This document shows, one piece after another, positions 1-7,824 of a DNA stretch of 20,375 nucleotides (position 1 is its first letter; each line of letters starts with the position of its first letter). The stretch is from CAZMGD01 sp964565705. GTDB lineage: Bacteria > Actinomycetota > Acidimicrobiia > Acidimicrobiales > Ilumatobacteraceae. Made by a program: the position numbers and the translations under genes. The notes beneath the pieces are model-generated. The model was not told the DNA's origin, did no database searches, and worked only from the letters and a program-made list of their open reading frames with translations. The DNA lies in the NCBI GenBank assembly GCA_964565705.1, contig CAZMGD010000076.1:1-20375 (forward strand), given 5' to 3'.

Positions 1-282
1 CCTGACCAGCCGTGACGTGCTGGCCAGGATCAGCAGGTCGTCACCGTCGATGGTGACCTCGGTGCCGCCGTACTTGCTGTAGAGGACGACGTCGCCCTCC
101 TTGATGTCGAGGGCGAAGTGCTTGCCCTCGTCGTCGCTCCAGCGGCCGGGGCCGACGGCGAGGACGGTGCCCTGCTGCGGCTTCTCCTTGGCGGTGTCGG
201 GGATGACCAGGCCCGAGGCGGTGCGCTCCTCGGCCTCGTTGGGCTTCACGACGATGCGATCATCGAGTGGCTTCAGGGACAT
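1..282 (-). CDS. groES: GroES co-chaperonin (10 kDa chaperonin), 3' end cut by window edge
   Basis: GroES caps the GroEL folding chamber in the cytosol. The 94 visible residues begin MSLKPLDDRIVVKP and carry the family landmarks: the mobile loop around residues 16-33 (EAEERTASGLVIPD), a GPGRW turn near 44-48, and YSKYGGTEV near 69-77. Family members are about 95-100 residues, so only a few C-terminal codons and the stop lie beyond position 1. The ATG is fixed by the N-terminal match and by a GGAGG ribosome site at 292-296, nine bases upstream. The gene follows the ABC-transporter genes on the same strand, but its own CIRCE-controlled promoter region separates it from them. groEL may lie to the left, outside the window. 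Identification is certain. Confidence 0.97.
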   Translation of the reverse strand, partial: MSLKPLDDRIVVKPNEAEERTASGLVIPDTAKEKPQQGTVLAVGPGRWSDDEGKHFALDIKEGDVVLYSKYGGTEVTIDGDDLLILASTSRLVR

Positions 283-334
283 GGGTGCAGGCCTCCATTG
301 GCTGACACGGGGTGGATCTGTGCGTGACGAGCGA

Positions 335-361
335 TTAGCACTCGCTACGTGCGAGTGCCAA
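335..361 (-). promoter_or_regulatory. CIRCE operator (HrcA binding site) of groES
   Basis: The forward strand reads TTAGCACTC, nine spacer bases, then GAGTGCCAA. This matches the CIRCE consensus TTAGCACTC-N9-GAGTGCTAA with one mismatch in the right arm. It lies 53 bp upstream of the groES ATG. Read on the minus strand, TTGGCA at 361-356 and TAATCG nearby could be the -35 and -10 of the groES promoter, so HrcA bound here would cover the promoter. CIRCE is the established target of the heat-shock repressor HrcA; the promoter placement is my inference. Confidence 0.93.
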
Positions 362-383
362 GAGTAGGCGCGCGACGGGCCCG

Positions 384-410
384 TTGGCAACCGGAGGGCG
401 CGAGTGCTAA
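384..410 (-). promoter_or_regulatory. Second, degenerate CIRCE-like dyad
   Basis: GAGTGCTAA at 402-410 is a perfect right CIRCE arm. Exactly nine bases upstream, TTGGCAACC at 384-392 matches the left arm at six of nine positions. It lies about 49 bp from the main CIRCE and overlaps the TAG stop of the upstream ABC ATPase gene. The conserved N9 spacing suggests an auxiliary HrcA site rather than a chance half-site, but the left arm is poor. Confidence 0.55.
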
Positions 411-1033
411 CGACGGCGGTCGAGTCGGACGACCTCGTCGGCGATCGCCTCGACGACGTCGGGGCTGCGTGACGTGACGAGGCAGGCGGCCCCGGCGTCG
501 GCGCTGGCGCGCAACACGGCGAGCAGCGCGGCCCCGTTGCGCTCGTCCTGGTGGGCGATCGGTTCGTCGGCGAGCACGCACGCCGGCCGACCCACGAGCG
601 CCCGCGCCGCCATCGTCCGCTGCCGCTCACCCACGGAGATCTCGGTCACGAGCCGGCCGAGCAGGTGGGCGAGGCCGAGCGTCGAGGTGACCTCGGCGAG
701 GCGCTCCGGCGCGACCGGCGGCCCGCCGCAGCGCTCGGCGAGCAGGACGTTCTCCGCCACCGTCGCCTCGTCGAGCAGCGCGAACCCCTGTGGGATCACG
801 GCCACCTGCGACCAGTCCGGCCGAGGGCCCGCCGCCCACTGGACCGCTCCAGCGTCGGGCACCTCCCAGCCGGCGAGCGCGCTCACCAGCGTCGTCTTGC
901 CGCACAGCGAGGGGCCGACCACGCCGAGAACGCGGCCGGCCGTCAGATCGATGTCGACGTCGTCGAGCGCGGTCACGACGCCGTGCCGGCCCCGGTAGCG
1001 CTTCACCAGGCCGCGGGCGCTGACGACCGTCAC
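407..1033 (-). CDS. ABC transporter ATP-binding protein with degenerate H-loop
   Basis: This is a 208-residue nucleotide-binding domain that would power the adjacent FtsX-like permease at the inner face of the membrane. Walker A is GPSLCGKTT (residues 40-48), the Q-loop Gln is near 82, the signature is SVGER (133-137) in place of LSGGQ, and Walker B is ACVLADEP with Glu157. The switch region reads LVTSRSPDV, putting Arg189 where the conserved H-loop His belongs, and the D-loop is AHQD rather than SALD. The ATG overlaps the stop of the preceding ATPase gene in an ATGA-type overlap, so translation is probably coupled. The two unlike ATPases probably form a heterodimer with one weakened site. 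Substrate is unknown; a MacB/Lol-type export role is known only for the superfamily. Confidence 0.88.
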   Translation of the reverse strand: MTVVSARGLVKRYRGRHGVVTALDDVDIDLTAGRVLGVVGPSLCGKTTLVSALAGWEVPDAGAVQWAAGPRPDWSQVAVIPQGFALLDEATVAENVLLAERCGGPPVAPERLAEVTSTLGLAHLLGRLVTEISVGERQRTMAARALVGRPACVLADEPIAHQDERNGAALLAVLRASADAGAACLVTSRSPDVVEAIADEVVRLDRRR

Positions 1034-1848
1034 GGCTGGATGATCCTCAGCGCGTCGCCGTCGTCGACGATGCGCGCCCGATGACCGGGGAACGCCGCGG
1101 CGCGCTCCACCGTGAGGGCCAGCCGCCCCGATGCGTCGATCACCGCGGGCATCGCGTCCCCTGGCGGGCCGGCGGCGACCAGCACCCCGGCACGGATCAC
1201 GAGCACCTGGTCGGCGAGCTCCATCAGGCGAAGGTCGTGGGTCGAGACGACGAGGCTCTCGCCAGCGGCGCGCAAGCGGTCCAGCAGGGAGATCAGGATG
1301 CCCGCGCCTTCGGGGTCGAGGCTGGCCGTCGGCTCGTCGGCCACGACCAGCGCCGGGCTGCCGGCGATGGCCATCGCGAACGCGAGCCGCTGCTGCTGGC
1401 CGGCGGCCAGCTCACTCGGCAACTCGTCGGCGACGTCGGCGAGGCCGACGGAACCGACCAGATCGTCGACCGCGCCCGGCGCGTCACGGGAACGCATCCG
1501 CCAGGCGACGCGCACATGGGCGGTGACGTCCAGGTAGTCGAGGAGGTTCTGCTCGGGCATCTGGAACACGTGGCCGATGCGCCGCGCCACCAGGCGGCGC
1601 CGGGCCCGCCCACTCAGGTGACCCGTGCGTTCCCCGTCGATCAGCACCTCGCCGACCGTCGGACGTTCGAGGCCGCCGAGCAGGCGCAGCAGCGTCGACT
1701 TGCCGGCGCCCGACGGGCCGACGACGACGCTCAGCGAGCCGCGCGGGATCGTCAGCGACACCTCGCGCAGCGCGTGTACAGGCCCGCTGGCGGATCGGTA
1801 CACCTGCACGACCTCCCGGCACTCGGCAGCGGGTTCGTCACTCGGCAT
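1030..1848 (-). CDS. ABC transporter ATP-binding protein (MacB/LolD-like)
   Basis: This 272-residue ABC ATPase has the standard elements: Walker A GPSGAGKST (44-52), Q-loop in HVFQMPEQN (near 93-101), signature LAAGQQQR (147-154), Walker B ALVVADEP (166-173), D-loop SLD (176-178) and H-loop STHD with His204. The signature has Ala where LSGGQ has Ser. About 40 residues follow the core domain and may form a small C-terminal regulatory extension. The ATG at 1848 overlaps the end of the permease gene by 11 bp, and the stop overlaps the start of the second ATPase, so the three genes form one tightly coupled unit. It resembles the LolD/MacB-type ATPases that pair with FtsX-fold permeases. The transported substrate cannot be told from sequence. 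Confidence 0.92.
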   Translation of the reverse strand: MPSDEPAAECREVVQVYRSASGPVHALREVSLTIPRGSLSVVVGPSGAGKSTLLRLLGGLERPTVGEVLIDGERTGHLSGRARRRLVARRIGHVFQMPEQNLLDYLDVTAHVRVAWRMRSRDAPGAVDDLVGSVGLADVADELPSELAAGQQQRLAFAMAIAGSPALVVADEPTASLDPEGAGILISLLDRLRAAGESLVVSTHDLRLMELADQVLVIRAGVLVAAGPPGDAMPAVIDASGRLALTVERAAAFPGHRARIVDDGDALRIIQP

Positions 1849-4486
1849 CGCGGATCATCCTCTGCATCGAGCGGCGCGACGTGCCCCATTCGATCACGAC
1901 CGCGGCGATGACCGAGATCGCGAGCGCGGCCAGGCCGGTCCAGAGCACCGCCTCCCAGCCGAACCGGAACAGGGCGCGCGGCGAGGTGTTCGGCCGGACG
2001 TCGAACGATGTGTAGACCAGGCGAGCCGCGAGCCACGACAGCGCGCCGCCGAACAGCCAGCCGGCCACCACCATCCCACCGATCTCGAGACCGGTCGCGA
2101 GTGCTGCGGTCCGTCGCTTCATGCCGAGGCGATGAGCGACCGCGGATCCGAGGCGGTGCCGGGCGAGGCTGGCGGCGAAGTACAGGCCGAGGCCGGCGAG
2201 GGTCACGAGCGCGGCGGCGAGCCCGATGAACTCGAGGTAGTCCACCGACCACAGCTGGGCGCGCAACGTCGAATCGGTCGCCGACTCGCCGGCGGTGATC
2301 ACGAACACGGGGCTCTGCCCGGCGTCATGCAACCGCTGGAGCAGGTCGGGCGCGAGCCGGTCGGACCAGATCTCCGTCGATCGGGTCACCCCGGCCTCGG
2401 CGAGGGCTTGGCGGTCCATCACCACGAGCGGCCGGTCCTGGCGAAACCCGAGGCCGGGGAACGCAGTCGCCCGGCCGACGACGCGGACGGTCACCTCCGC
2501 GTCGCCGCCGTCGTCGCGTGGCACGGTGAGCACCATGTCGTCGAGGAGGCCGTCCCCCACGGCGATCGCCGGGATCGGCTCGCCCGCCGCCGGCACGTCG
2601 AGCCGATCCAGCAGCGACGGGAGGGAGGTGTCGGCGAAGCTGTCGTCCCAGTAGGCACCGTCGGCGAACGTGGTCGGGTCGACGCCGAGCACGTCGGCAT
2701 TGGCGTGGCCACGCACGAGCACCCCGGTCTCCGACAGCCGGGTCACGACCGTCGTGTGCCCGTCGTCACCGATGCCGGGAGGCGGGACGTCGCGCAGCCC
2801 GACGCGCACCACCTGCACCGCGCCGGGACCGAGCAATGCCTTCGCCTCCGCGGTGGACCGGATCGACGCGGACATCGACGCCGCGAACACGACGATGCCG
2901 ACTGCGACCGATGCACTCGTGACGACCGCGATCGCCCGAAGGCGCCGGGCAGCGAGCCGGCGAGCGGTCAGCCACCCGGCGGTCGGCAGGTGCGGTGTGA
3001 TCGAGCCGAGCGTCCGCCGGCTCAGAGCGAGCCGAGCCAGCAGTCCGCCTCCTCCCGCCAAGAGCAAGAACGGGAAGAGCAAGGCCAGGCTGTCGACCTC
3101 GGTGCCGCCGACCACCGCGCCACCGCGATGGCGCAGCTCGTACAGCGCGCCCGCGGCGAGCAGCAGCACGGGCGGCTCCCACCACAGCAACCGCTGGCGG
3201 GGGGCGGCGCCGTCGGCGTCGACGGAGACTCGCCGCACCGCTGCAGCGACCACTGCCGCGGCGGCGACGGCGGCGATGACCAGCGCGATGCCGACCTGGA
3301 GCACGCCGGACCGGATCGCGTCCGACTCGATGCTCGTGCTCGGCCCGATCGCCCGCACGAGCGCCACCGACGCGACCACGCCACCCACCGCGCCGACCAG
3401 CACCGGGATCGCGAGCTCGAGCAGCGCCTTGATCGCCAGTGCCGTCGGACCCGCGCCGCGCAACGCGAGCACCGTGACCTCCCGGCGACGGCGGTCGAGC
3501 CAGCTGCGGGCGGCGGTCAGCAGCACCAGCAACGCGACCCCGGCGGTCGCGAACGCGATCGGCCCGGCGGCCGACGACACCGTGGCCGAGGTCCTCCGGG
3601 CGTGATCGACGGTGGAGATCGAGTCGATCCTCGACTCGCCGCGGCCGAGCAGCTGGTTCAGCGGGTCAGCCGCGTTGTCGCTCGCCTCGGCGACCCCGCG
3701 CAAGGCGTTCACCGTCGAGGTCGCCTCGCCGAGCGTCCACCCGGACTCGGGCGGCGCGTACTCCCACCGCACATACAGGTTCGATCCGCCCGATCCGGTG
3801 AACGTGTCGACCAGCAGATCCTGATCCATCAGCAGCACCGGTGGCGGCGCGCCGCCTTGGCGCGGCTCCTGCAGCACCGTCCCGAGCGAGCACCACGACG
3901 AGTCACGCTCCACCGACAGGTCACGGAACGTCCCGGCGATCGGCAGCGTCACCGGCTGGCTGCCGACGTGCACGGTGATCTCGTCGCCGCCGTGGAGATC
4001 GAGCTCAGCGCTGATGTTGCTCGGCACCCAGACCCCCGGCTGGTCGCCGCGATCGATCACCTCGAGATGGTCCTCGAAGCCCGTGCGCGACAACATCCGC
4101 ATCTGCAGCGGTGCGGCCTCGTTGGCCGGGTTCTCCGCCCGCACCAGCGGTCCGAAGACCGTGACGAGACGGTCGACGTCGTCGATGCCGCGCACCGCGT
4201 CCGCGATCGCCGCGTCGGCGACGTCATAGCCCACGACGGTCGGAGCATCCTCCGATGGCGGCCCGAACGCGGCGTTGCGCTCCAGCGTCAGGCCGGTCGA
4301 GAAGCGGCATCCGTCCTCGATGTCGCCGGCCAACGAACCCGACGCCGCCGAGGACACGAACATGGGCCGTGAAGCGGCGGCCAACCCGAGTACGAACGCG
4401 GCGATGGCGACGCCGGCGGACAACGACGCGATCGACAGCGCGCGCAGCGGGGCACGCCGCCAGGGACTCAGGCCGAGGTATCTCAC
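1838..4486 (-). CDS. FtsX-like ABC transporter permease, 882 aa
   Basis: This is a large membrane component of an ABC system. I see about ten hydrophobic segments: one near residues 16-38, a long extracytoplasmic domain to about 300, six more segments between about 305 and 535, a second soluble domain, and three near the C-terminus. This duplicated FtsX/MacB-type topology means a single chain could supply both transmembrane halves to the two unlike ATPases encoded immediately downstream. The start is GTG at 4486; no convincing Shine-Dalgarno sequence precedes it. It is divergent from a membrane-anchored protein gene whose ATG lies only 27 bp away. Known relatives move lipoproteins, peptides or lipids, or act mechanically on envelope enzymes; the function here is not determined. 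The long open frame on the opposite strand is rich in Arg, His and Gly and is a GC-driven shadow. Confidence 0.9.
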   Translation of the reverse strand: MRYLGLSPWRRAPLRALSIASLSAGVAIAAFVLGLAAASRPMFVSSAASGSLAGDIEDGCRFSTGLTLERNAAFGPPSEDAPTVVGYDVADAAIADAVRGIDDVDRLVTVFGPLVRAENPANEAAPLQMRMLSRTGFEDHLEVIDRGDQPGVWVPSNISAELDLHGGDEITVHVGSQPVTLPIAGTFRDLSVERDSSWCSLGTVLQEPRQGGAPPPVLLMDQDLLVDTFTGSGGSNLYVRWEYAPPESGWTLGEATSTVNALRGVAEASDNAADPLNQLLGRGESRIDSISTVDHARRTSATVSSAAGPIAFATAGVALLVLLTAARSWLDRRRREVTVLALRGAGPTALAIKALLELAIPVLVGAVGGVVASVALVRAIGPSTSIESDAIRSGVLQVGIALVIAAVAAAAVVAAAVRRVSVDADGAAPRQRLLWWEPPVLLLAAGALYELRHRGGAVVGGTEVDSLALLFPFLLLAGGGGLLARLALSRRTLGSITPHLPTAGWLTARRLAARRLRAIAVVTSASVAVGIVVFAASMSASIRSTAEAKALLGPGAVQVVRVGLRDVPPPGIGDDGHTTVVTRLSETGVLVRGHANADVLGVDPTTFADGAYWDDSFADTSLPSLLDRLDVPAAGEPIPAIAVGDGLLDDMVLTVPRDDGGDAEVTVRVVGRATAFPGLGFRQDRPLVVMDRQALAEAGVTRSTEIWSDRLAPDLLQRLHDAGQSPVFVITAGESATDSTLRAQLWSVDYLEFIGLAAALVTLAGLGLYFAASLARHRLGSAVAHRLGMKRRTAALATGLEIGGMVVAGWLFGGALSWLAARLVYTSFDVRPNTSPRALFRFGWEAVLWTGLAALAISVIAAVVIEWGTSRRSMQRMIRDAE

Positions 4487-4513
4487 CGCGCGATCCGAGG
4501 CAGACTACGCCCG

Positions 4514-6061
4514 ATGTCGGAGCCGTTCGGGCCGGCGGGCTGGGGGCCCGGCGAGGTCGCAATCGACGAGAGCGCGCCACCGCCCCGGCGCGATCGGGGT
4601 CCGTGGATGCGCGTCGGCGTCGTCGCCGGGCTGCTCGCCGCCGCCGGGGTGGTGGTCGCGGTGACCTCCGGCGGCTCGAGCGGGGACACCACGTCGGCGG
4701 GATCCACCAGCTCGACGTCTCCCGTGACGACCGCGCCACGGGCGATCTCGACGGCGGCGCCCACGACGACGGAGGTCGTGGTGCGCGGCGTCAGCGAATC
4801 GCCGTTCGTCGACCTGCGCGCCGTGATCGTCGACCCTCCGCCGGGGTATGTCGGCACCGCGGCCGAGCCGGGGCTGCTCCGACGGGGTGTCACGTCCGAT
4901 CAGACGGGGTTCGAGGTGTTCGCCGCAGCGGGCACGACGTGGTCGACCGGGCCGTGGGTCACCCTCGACAGCGCGACCGAGCACGTCGAGTTCGTCGGCC
5001 CGCCGACCACGGTCACCGTCGGCGAGTGGGGTGCGCTCAGCGGGCACAGCACGATCGGCGACGAGACCGTGCTCGTCACCACGCCGGCGGGTGCCTTCGC
5101 CGTCTCCACGAAGGGCCTGGCGCAGGGCACCGCGCTGGAGCTGGCGGCGACCGTGACCGTCGGCGGACGGATCGATCGACCTTTTCTTGCGATCCCGGCC
5201 GGCGCGCTGCCGCCGGGTCTCGAGCGACTCGACACGACCTCGGCGTCCTACTGGGCGTTCGGCGCCCGCGGCAGGGACGTCGCGTGGACGCAGTACTACG
5301 CGGAGGACGGTGGCCTCATGGTCCTGCTCAGCCGCCCGTCGACGGGGAGCGATGCGCTCGGCGACGCGCGGTACTTCCTCGACGGCGTCCACTATCTGTA
5401 CGTCGATGGTGTGCCGGCGATCGCCGGTCGGTGGAACCTCGCTGCCGACACGGTGGTGTGGCAGCGCGACGGTCGCGTGCTGCAACTCACCTCGATCGGT
5501 CCCGACCTCGACCAGCAGCTGCGGGCCGCGGCCAGCGTGGTCGTCGCCGGCGAGCCGGGGTTCGACGACGATCGGTGGCAGCGCGCGGTGGGGGGACGGG
5601 ACCGGCCCGAGGTCGACCAGGCCACGATCGCCACCGACGTGCCGGCAGGACCCGTCCGGGGCACCATCTGGGCCACCGAGTCCGGCGGGTGGTTGACCTG
5701 GTGGCTGTCGTCGCGCGACGTCCACGTGGCCGAGAGCGTGCTGCTCGCCGGTGCTCCGACGCTGCGGATCGGAGTCGAACCGCTGTCCCCCGACCGCCTC
5801 GACGAGGGGTTCACGGTGGTCGCCATCGCGCTCGGCGACCCGACGCTGGCGGGTTCCACCCTGCGGCTGCGGGCCGGCGACGAGCAGACGTTCAACCTCG
5901 CCGAGTCGTCCCCGGGCGAGATCATCGACGCCGCGGCGTTCGCGGGTCGGTGGGCGGCGGGTACGTCGGTGGCGTGGACCACCGGCGGGATCGTGGCCGA
6001 GCTGATCGCCCCCGACGGCGTCACCGTGCTCGCATCGGCCACCGAGGCGGACCTGCCATGA
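4514..6061 (+). CDS. Membrane-anchored protein of unknown function (paralog 1)
   Basis: I do not recognise this 515-residue protein. It has a short Pro/Arg-rich cytoplasmic N-terminus (1-31), one hydrophobic anchor (about 32-51), a Ser/Thr-rich linker (52-88) typical of wall-spanning stalks, and a large extracytoplasmic region. There is no cysteine in the chain. The next gene is a clear paralog: shared blocks include FLDGVHYLYVDG (versus FLDDLHYVTVGG), ALPPGLERLDTTSASYW (versus ALPAGFLPIDATSLDMW) and a C-terminal GGIVAELIAPDGVTVL ending in ADLP. The ATG is supported by a GAGG at 4497-4500, a long 13 bases upstream. The gene is divergent from the ABC permease with a very short shared spacer. 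The anchored-ectodomain topology is seen; any role in the envelope is inference. Confidence 0.82.
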   Translation: MSEPFGPAGWGPGEVAIDESAPPPRRDRGPWMRVGVVAGLLAAAGVVVAVTSGGSSGDTTSAGSTSSTSPVTTAPRAISTAAPTTTEVVVRGVSESPFVDLRAVIVDPPPGYVGTAAEPGLLRRGVTSDQTGFEVFAAAGTTWSTGPWVTLDSATEHVEFVGPPTTVTVGEWGALSGHSTIGDETVLVTTPAGAFAVSTKGLAQGTALELAATVTVGGRIDRPFLAIPAGALPPGLERLDTTSASYWAFGARGRDVAWTQYYAEDGGLMVLLSRPSTGSDALGDARYFLDGVHYLYVDGVPAIAGRWNLAADTVVWQRDGRVLQLTSIGPDLDQQLRAAASVVVAGEPGFDDDRWQRAVGGRDRPEVDQATIATDVPAGPVRGTIWATESGGWLTWWLSSRDVHVAESVLLAGAPTLRIGVEPLSPDRLDEGFTVVAIALGDPTLAGSTLRLRAGDEQTFNLAESSPGEIIDAAAFAGRWAAGTSVAWTTGGIVAELIAPDGVTVLASATEADLP

Positions 6062-6093
6062 GCTCGGCGACGCCAGGCGGAGGAAACTGCTGA
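6058..6093 (+). other. Mini-ORF bridging two paralog genes (possible coupling element)
   Basis: An ATG at 6058 overlaps the TGA of the first paralog gene (ATGA) and opens an 11-codon frame, MSSATPGGGNC, whose TGA ends one base before the ATG of the second paralog (TGACATG). The GGAGG ribosome site of the second gene lies inside it. This could pass ribosomes from one gene to the next. It may equally be chance, and no peptide function is implied. Confidence 0.25.
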
Positions 6094-6094
6094 C

Positions 6095-7792
6095 ATGGGC
6101 ACCTGGCAGCCGTCCGACGAACCGCTGGAGGTCGAGGAGCTGCGCTTCGGGTCGTGGGCCGGCCCGGGCTCCGGCCCCGGAGCCGGCCCGCCGACCGGAC
6201 CCGGTGACGGCTGGGAGACGTCGGGACCAGGCGACGACGAGCCGACGCCGTTCGAGCGCGCGGTCGCCTGGCTCCGGGCGCACGTCCGGCCGCTGGCGAT
6301 CGGCGCCGGGGCGGTGGCCGCAGCGCTGCTCGTCGCGTCGATCGTCACCGGTCCAGACGGCAACCCCGGCGCCGCGACCGAGACGACGGCGACCGTGCCA
6401 CCGTCCACGACCCAGCCCCGCCCGGTCACCTCACGTCCGCCGCGCACGACCACGACGTCCACACCCACGGGTGACGGGGGCATCGGCGGGACCGCCGCAG
6501 ACCTCGACTGGCGCATGGCGTTGGCCGACACCCCAGCGGGATACGAGCTGATCACCGTGGAGTTGGTCGACGATCTCCTGTACGCGGAGCCGCCCACCCT
6601 CCTGTTCGCGCCCTTGGGTGCGTCGGCAGCGAGCGGGCCATGGCTCCTCGTGACGGCCGCCGACCGTGACATGGGCCTCCAGTACCAGTACACGTTCAAC
6701 CGTCCACCGACCGATCTCGCCATCGGCGGGTACCCGGCGCAGGCCGGGTCGGCCACGGGCGGGTTCGACCAGCTCGTCGTGCGCCGAGAGACCGCGACGA
6801 TGATCGTGCTCAGCCGGGGCCTGGACACCGCGACGGTCGGCGCGATCGCCGAGGCCGTGTCCTTCGACGACGAGGTGATCGACGTGCCCGGTAGCGCGCT
6901 GCCGGCGGGCTTCCTCCCGATCGACGCCACCAGCCTGGACATGTGGACCGGAGGATGGCAGCCGGGCGTCAGGAGTCAGATCGGCCTGATCAGCGCCGAC
7001 CCCGGACCGATGATCAGCATCGCGGCGCGTCCCACGCGCCCAGGTCCGACGCCGGACGCCGCAGCCCGCTTCTTCCTCGACGATCTCCACTACGTCACCG
7101 TCGGCGGTCACCGTGGCGTCGCCGGCGTCCAGGGCTTCGATCGGTACTTCGTCGGAATGCGACTGGTGGTGTGGCACGACGGCGAGCGCGAGCTGATCCT
7201 GTCCGCTCCGGCCAGCATGTCCCTGGGTCAGGCGCTGGAGGTCGCCGGCAACGTGATCACGGCCGGCGACGAACGATGGAGCGATGAACTCTGGGACGAG
7301 GCGTATTCCGACGCGGCCGAGTGTTGCGACTCCTTTCCCCCCGACGCCGAGGACTCCTCGGTCACCGGCTTCCCCGCGCTCGCCGCGCCCGACGACGGGC
7401 GGTGGCTCCTGGACCTCTATCCGAGCCGAGCTGCGCTCGGCTGGGACGTCCTGAACGACCGCACCCGCATCGGTGGCGCGATGGATCTGAGGGCCCCGAC
7501 ACTCGACGTCGCGCCCAGCTACATCACCGCGTTCGACGACGCGATCCCCTACGTGGGAGCGTTCGCGCTGCTCGATCGGTCACAGGCCGGCGCGGTCCTC
7601 CGGCTGACCACCAACGGATCGTCGCCGCAGTCCGTGGAGATCGCGCTGCGGCCGGTGGACGGATCGGATCCCCTCGCGCCGTTCATCGCCGCCGGCGCAC
7701 TCCTGCCGTGGACCGACGGCGGGTTCGTCGCCCGGGTGATCGCACCGGACGGCACCGTGATCCTCACGCAGTCAGACGCCGACCTGCCCTGA
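6095..7792 (+). CDS. Membrane-anchored protein of unknown function (paralog 2)
   Basis: This 565-residue protein has the same plan as its upstream neighbour. A Gly/Pro/Asp-rich cytoplasmic tail (1-65) precedes one transmembrane segment (about 66-86), a Thr/Pro-rich stalk (about 92-126) and a large ectodomain. The ectodomain aligns in blocks with paralog 1 through the C-terminus, ending GGFVARVIAPDGTVIL...DADLP. The only cysteines are a vicinal pair in AECCDSF (about 409-410), in a segment that paralog 1 lacks. The start is well supported by GGAGG at 6079-6083. The 33-bp spacing and likely translational coupling point to an operon. I recognise no named domain. Paired anchored ectodomains may bind an envelope ligand or each other, but that is speculation. 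Confidence 0.82.
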   Translation: MGTWQPSDEPLEVEELRFGSWAGPGSGPGAGPPTGPGDGWETSGPGDDEPTPFERAVAWLRAHVRPLAIGAGAVAAALLVASIVTGPDGNPGAATETTATVPPSTTQPRPVTSRPPRTTTTSTPTGDGGIGGTAADLDWRMALADTPAGYELITVELVDDLLYAEPPTLLFAPLGASAASGPWLLVTAADRDMGLQYQYTFNRPPTDLAIGGYPAQAGSATGGFDQLVVRRETATMIVLSRGLDTATVGAIAEAVSFDDEVIDVPGSALPAGFLPIDATSLDMWTGGWQPGVRSQIGLISADPGPMISIAARPTRPGPTPDAAARFFLDDLHYVTVGGHRGVAGVQGFDRYFVGMRLVVWHDGERELILSAPASMSLGQALEVAGNVITAGDERWSDELWDEAYSDAAECCDSFPPDAEDSSVTGFPALAAPDDGRWLLDLYPSRAALGWDVLNDRTRIGGAMDLRAPTLDVAPSYITAFDDAIPYVGAFALLDRSQAGAVLRLTTNGSSPQSVEIALRPVDGSDPLAPFIAAGALLPWTDGGFVARVIAPDGTVILTQSDADLP

Positions 7793-7812
7793 ACCGCTGA
7801 CCTGCCGCCCGG

Positions 7813-7818
7813 TACGAT
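7813..7818 (+). promoter_or_regulatory. -10 element (TACGAT) of a leaderless-type promoter
   Basis: TACGAT fits the TAnnnT -10 pattern and ends six bases before the ATG at 7825. Transcription would therefore start at or next to the A of the start codon. No ribosome-binding sequence is present in this short spacer, which agrees with a leaderless mRNA. No clear -35 hexamer is visible. Confidence 0.55.
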
Positions 7819-7824
7819 CCGCCG

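Noticed and set aside
3090..3120. Local composition shifts inside the permease as a sign of gene transfer
   Set aside because: GC and codon use look alike across the window. Without a computed profile there is no support for an island boundary.
1625..4372. Long plus-strand open frame (915 codons) opposite the ABC permease
   Set aside because: Its translation is dominated by Arg, His, Gly and Asp without domains or membrane segments, while the opposite strand encodes a convincing FtsX-like permease. Long antisense frames are common in high-GC DNA.
4505..6942. Long minus-strand frames opposite the two membrane-anchored protein genes
   Set aside because: Composition is Arg/Gly/Ser-rich and low in complexity, and there is no ribosome site. 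The plus-strand frames show signal-anchor topology and paralogy with each other.
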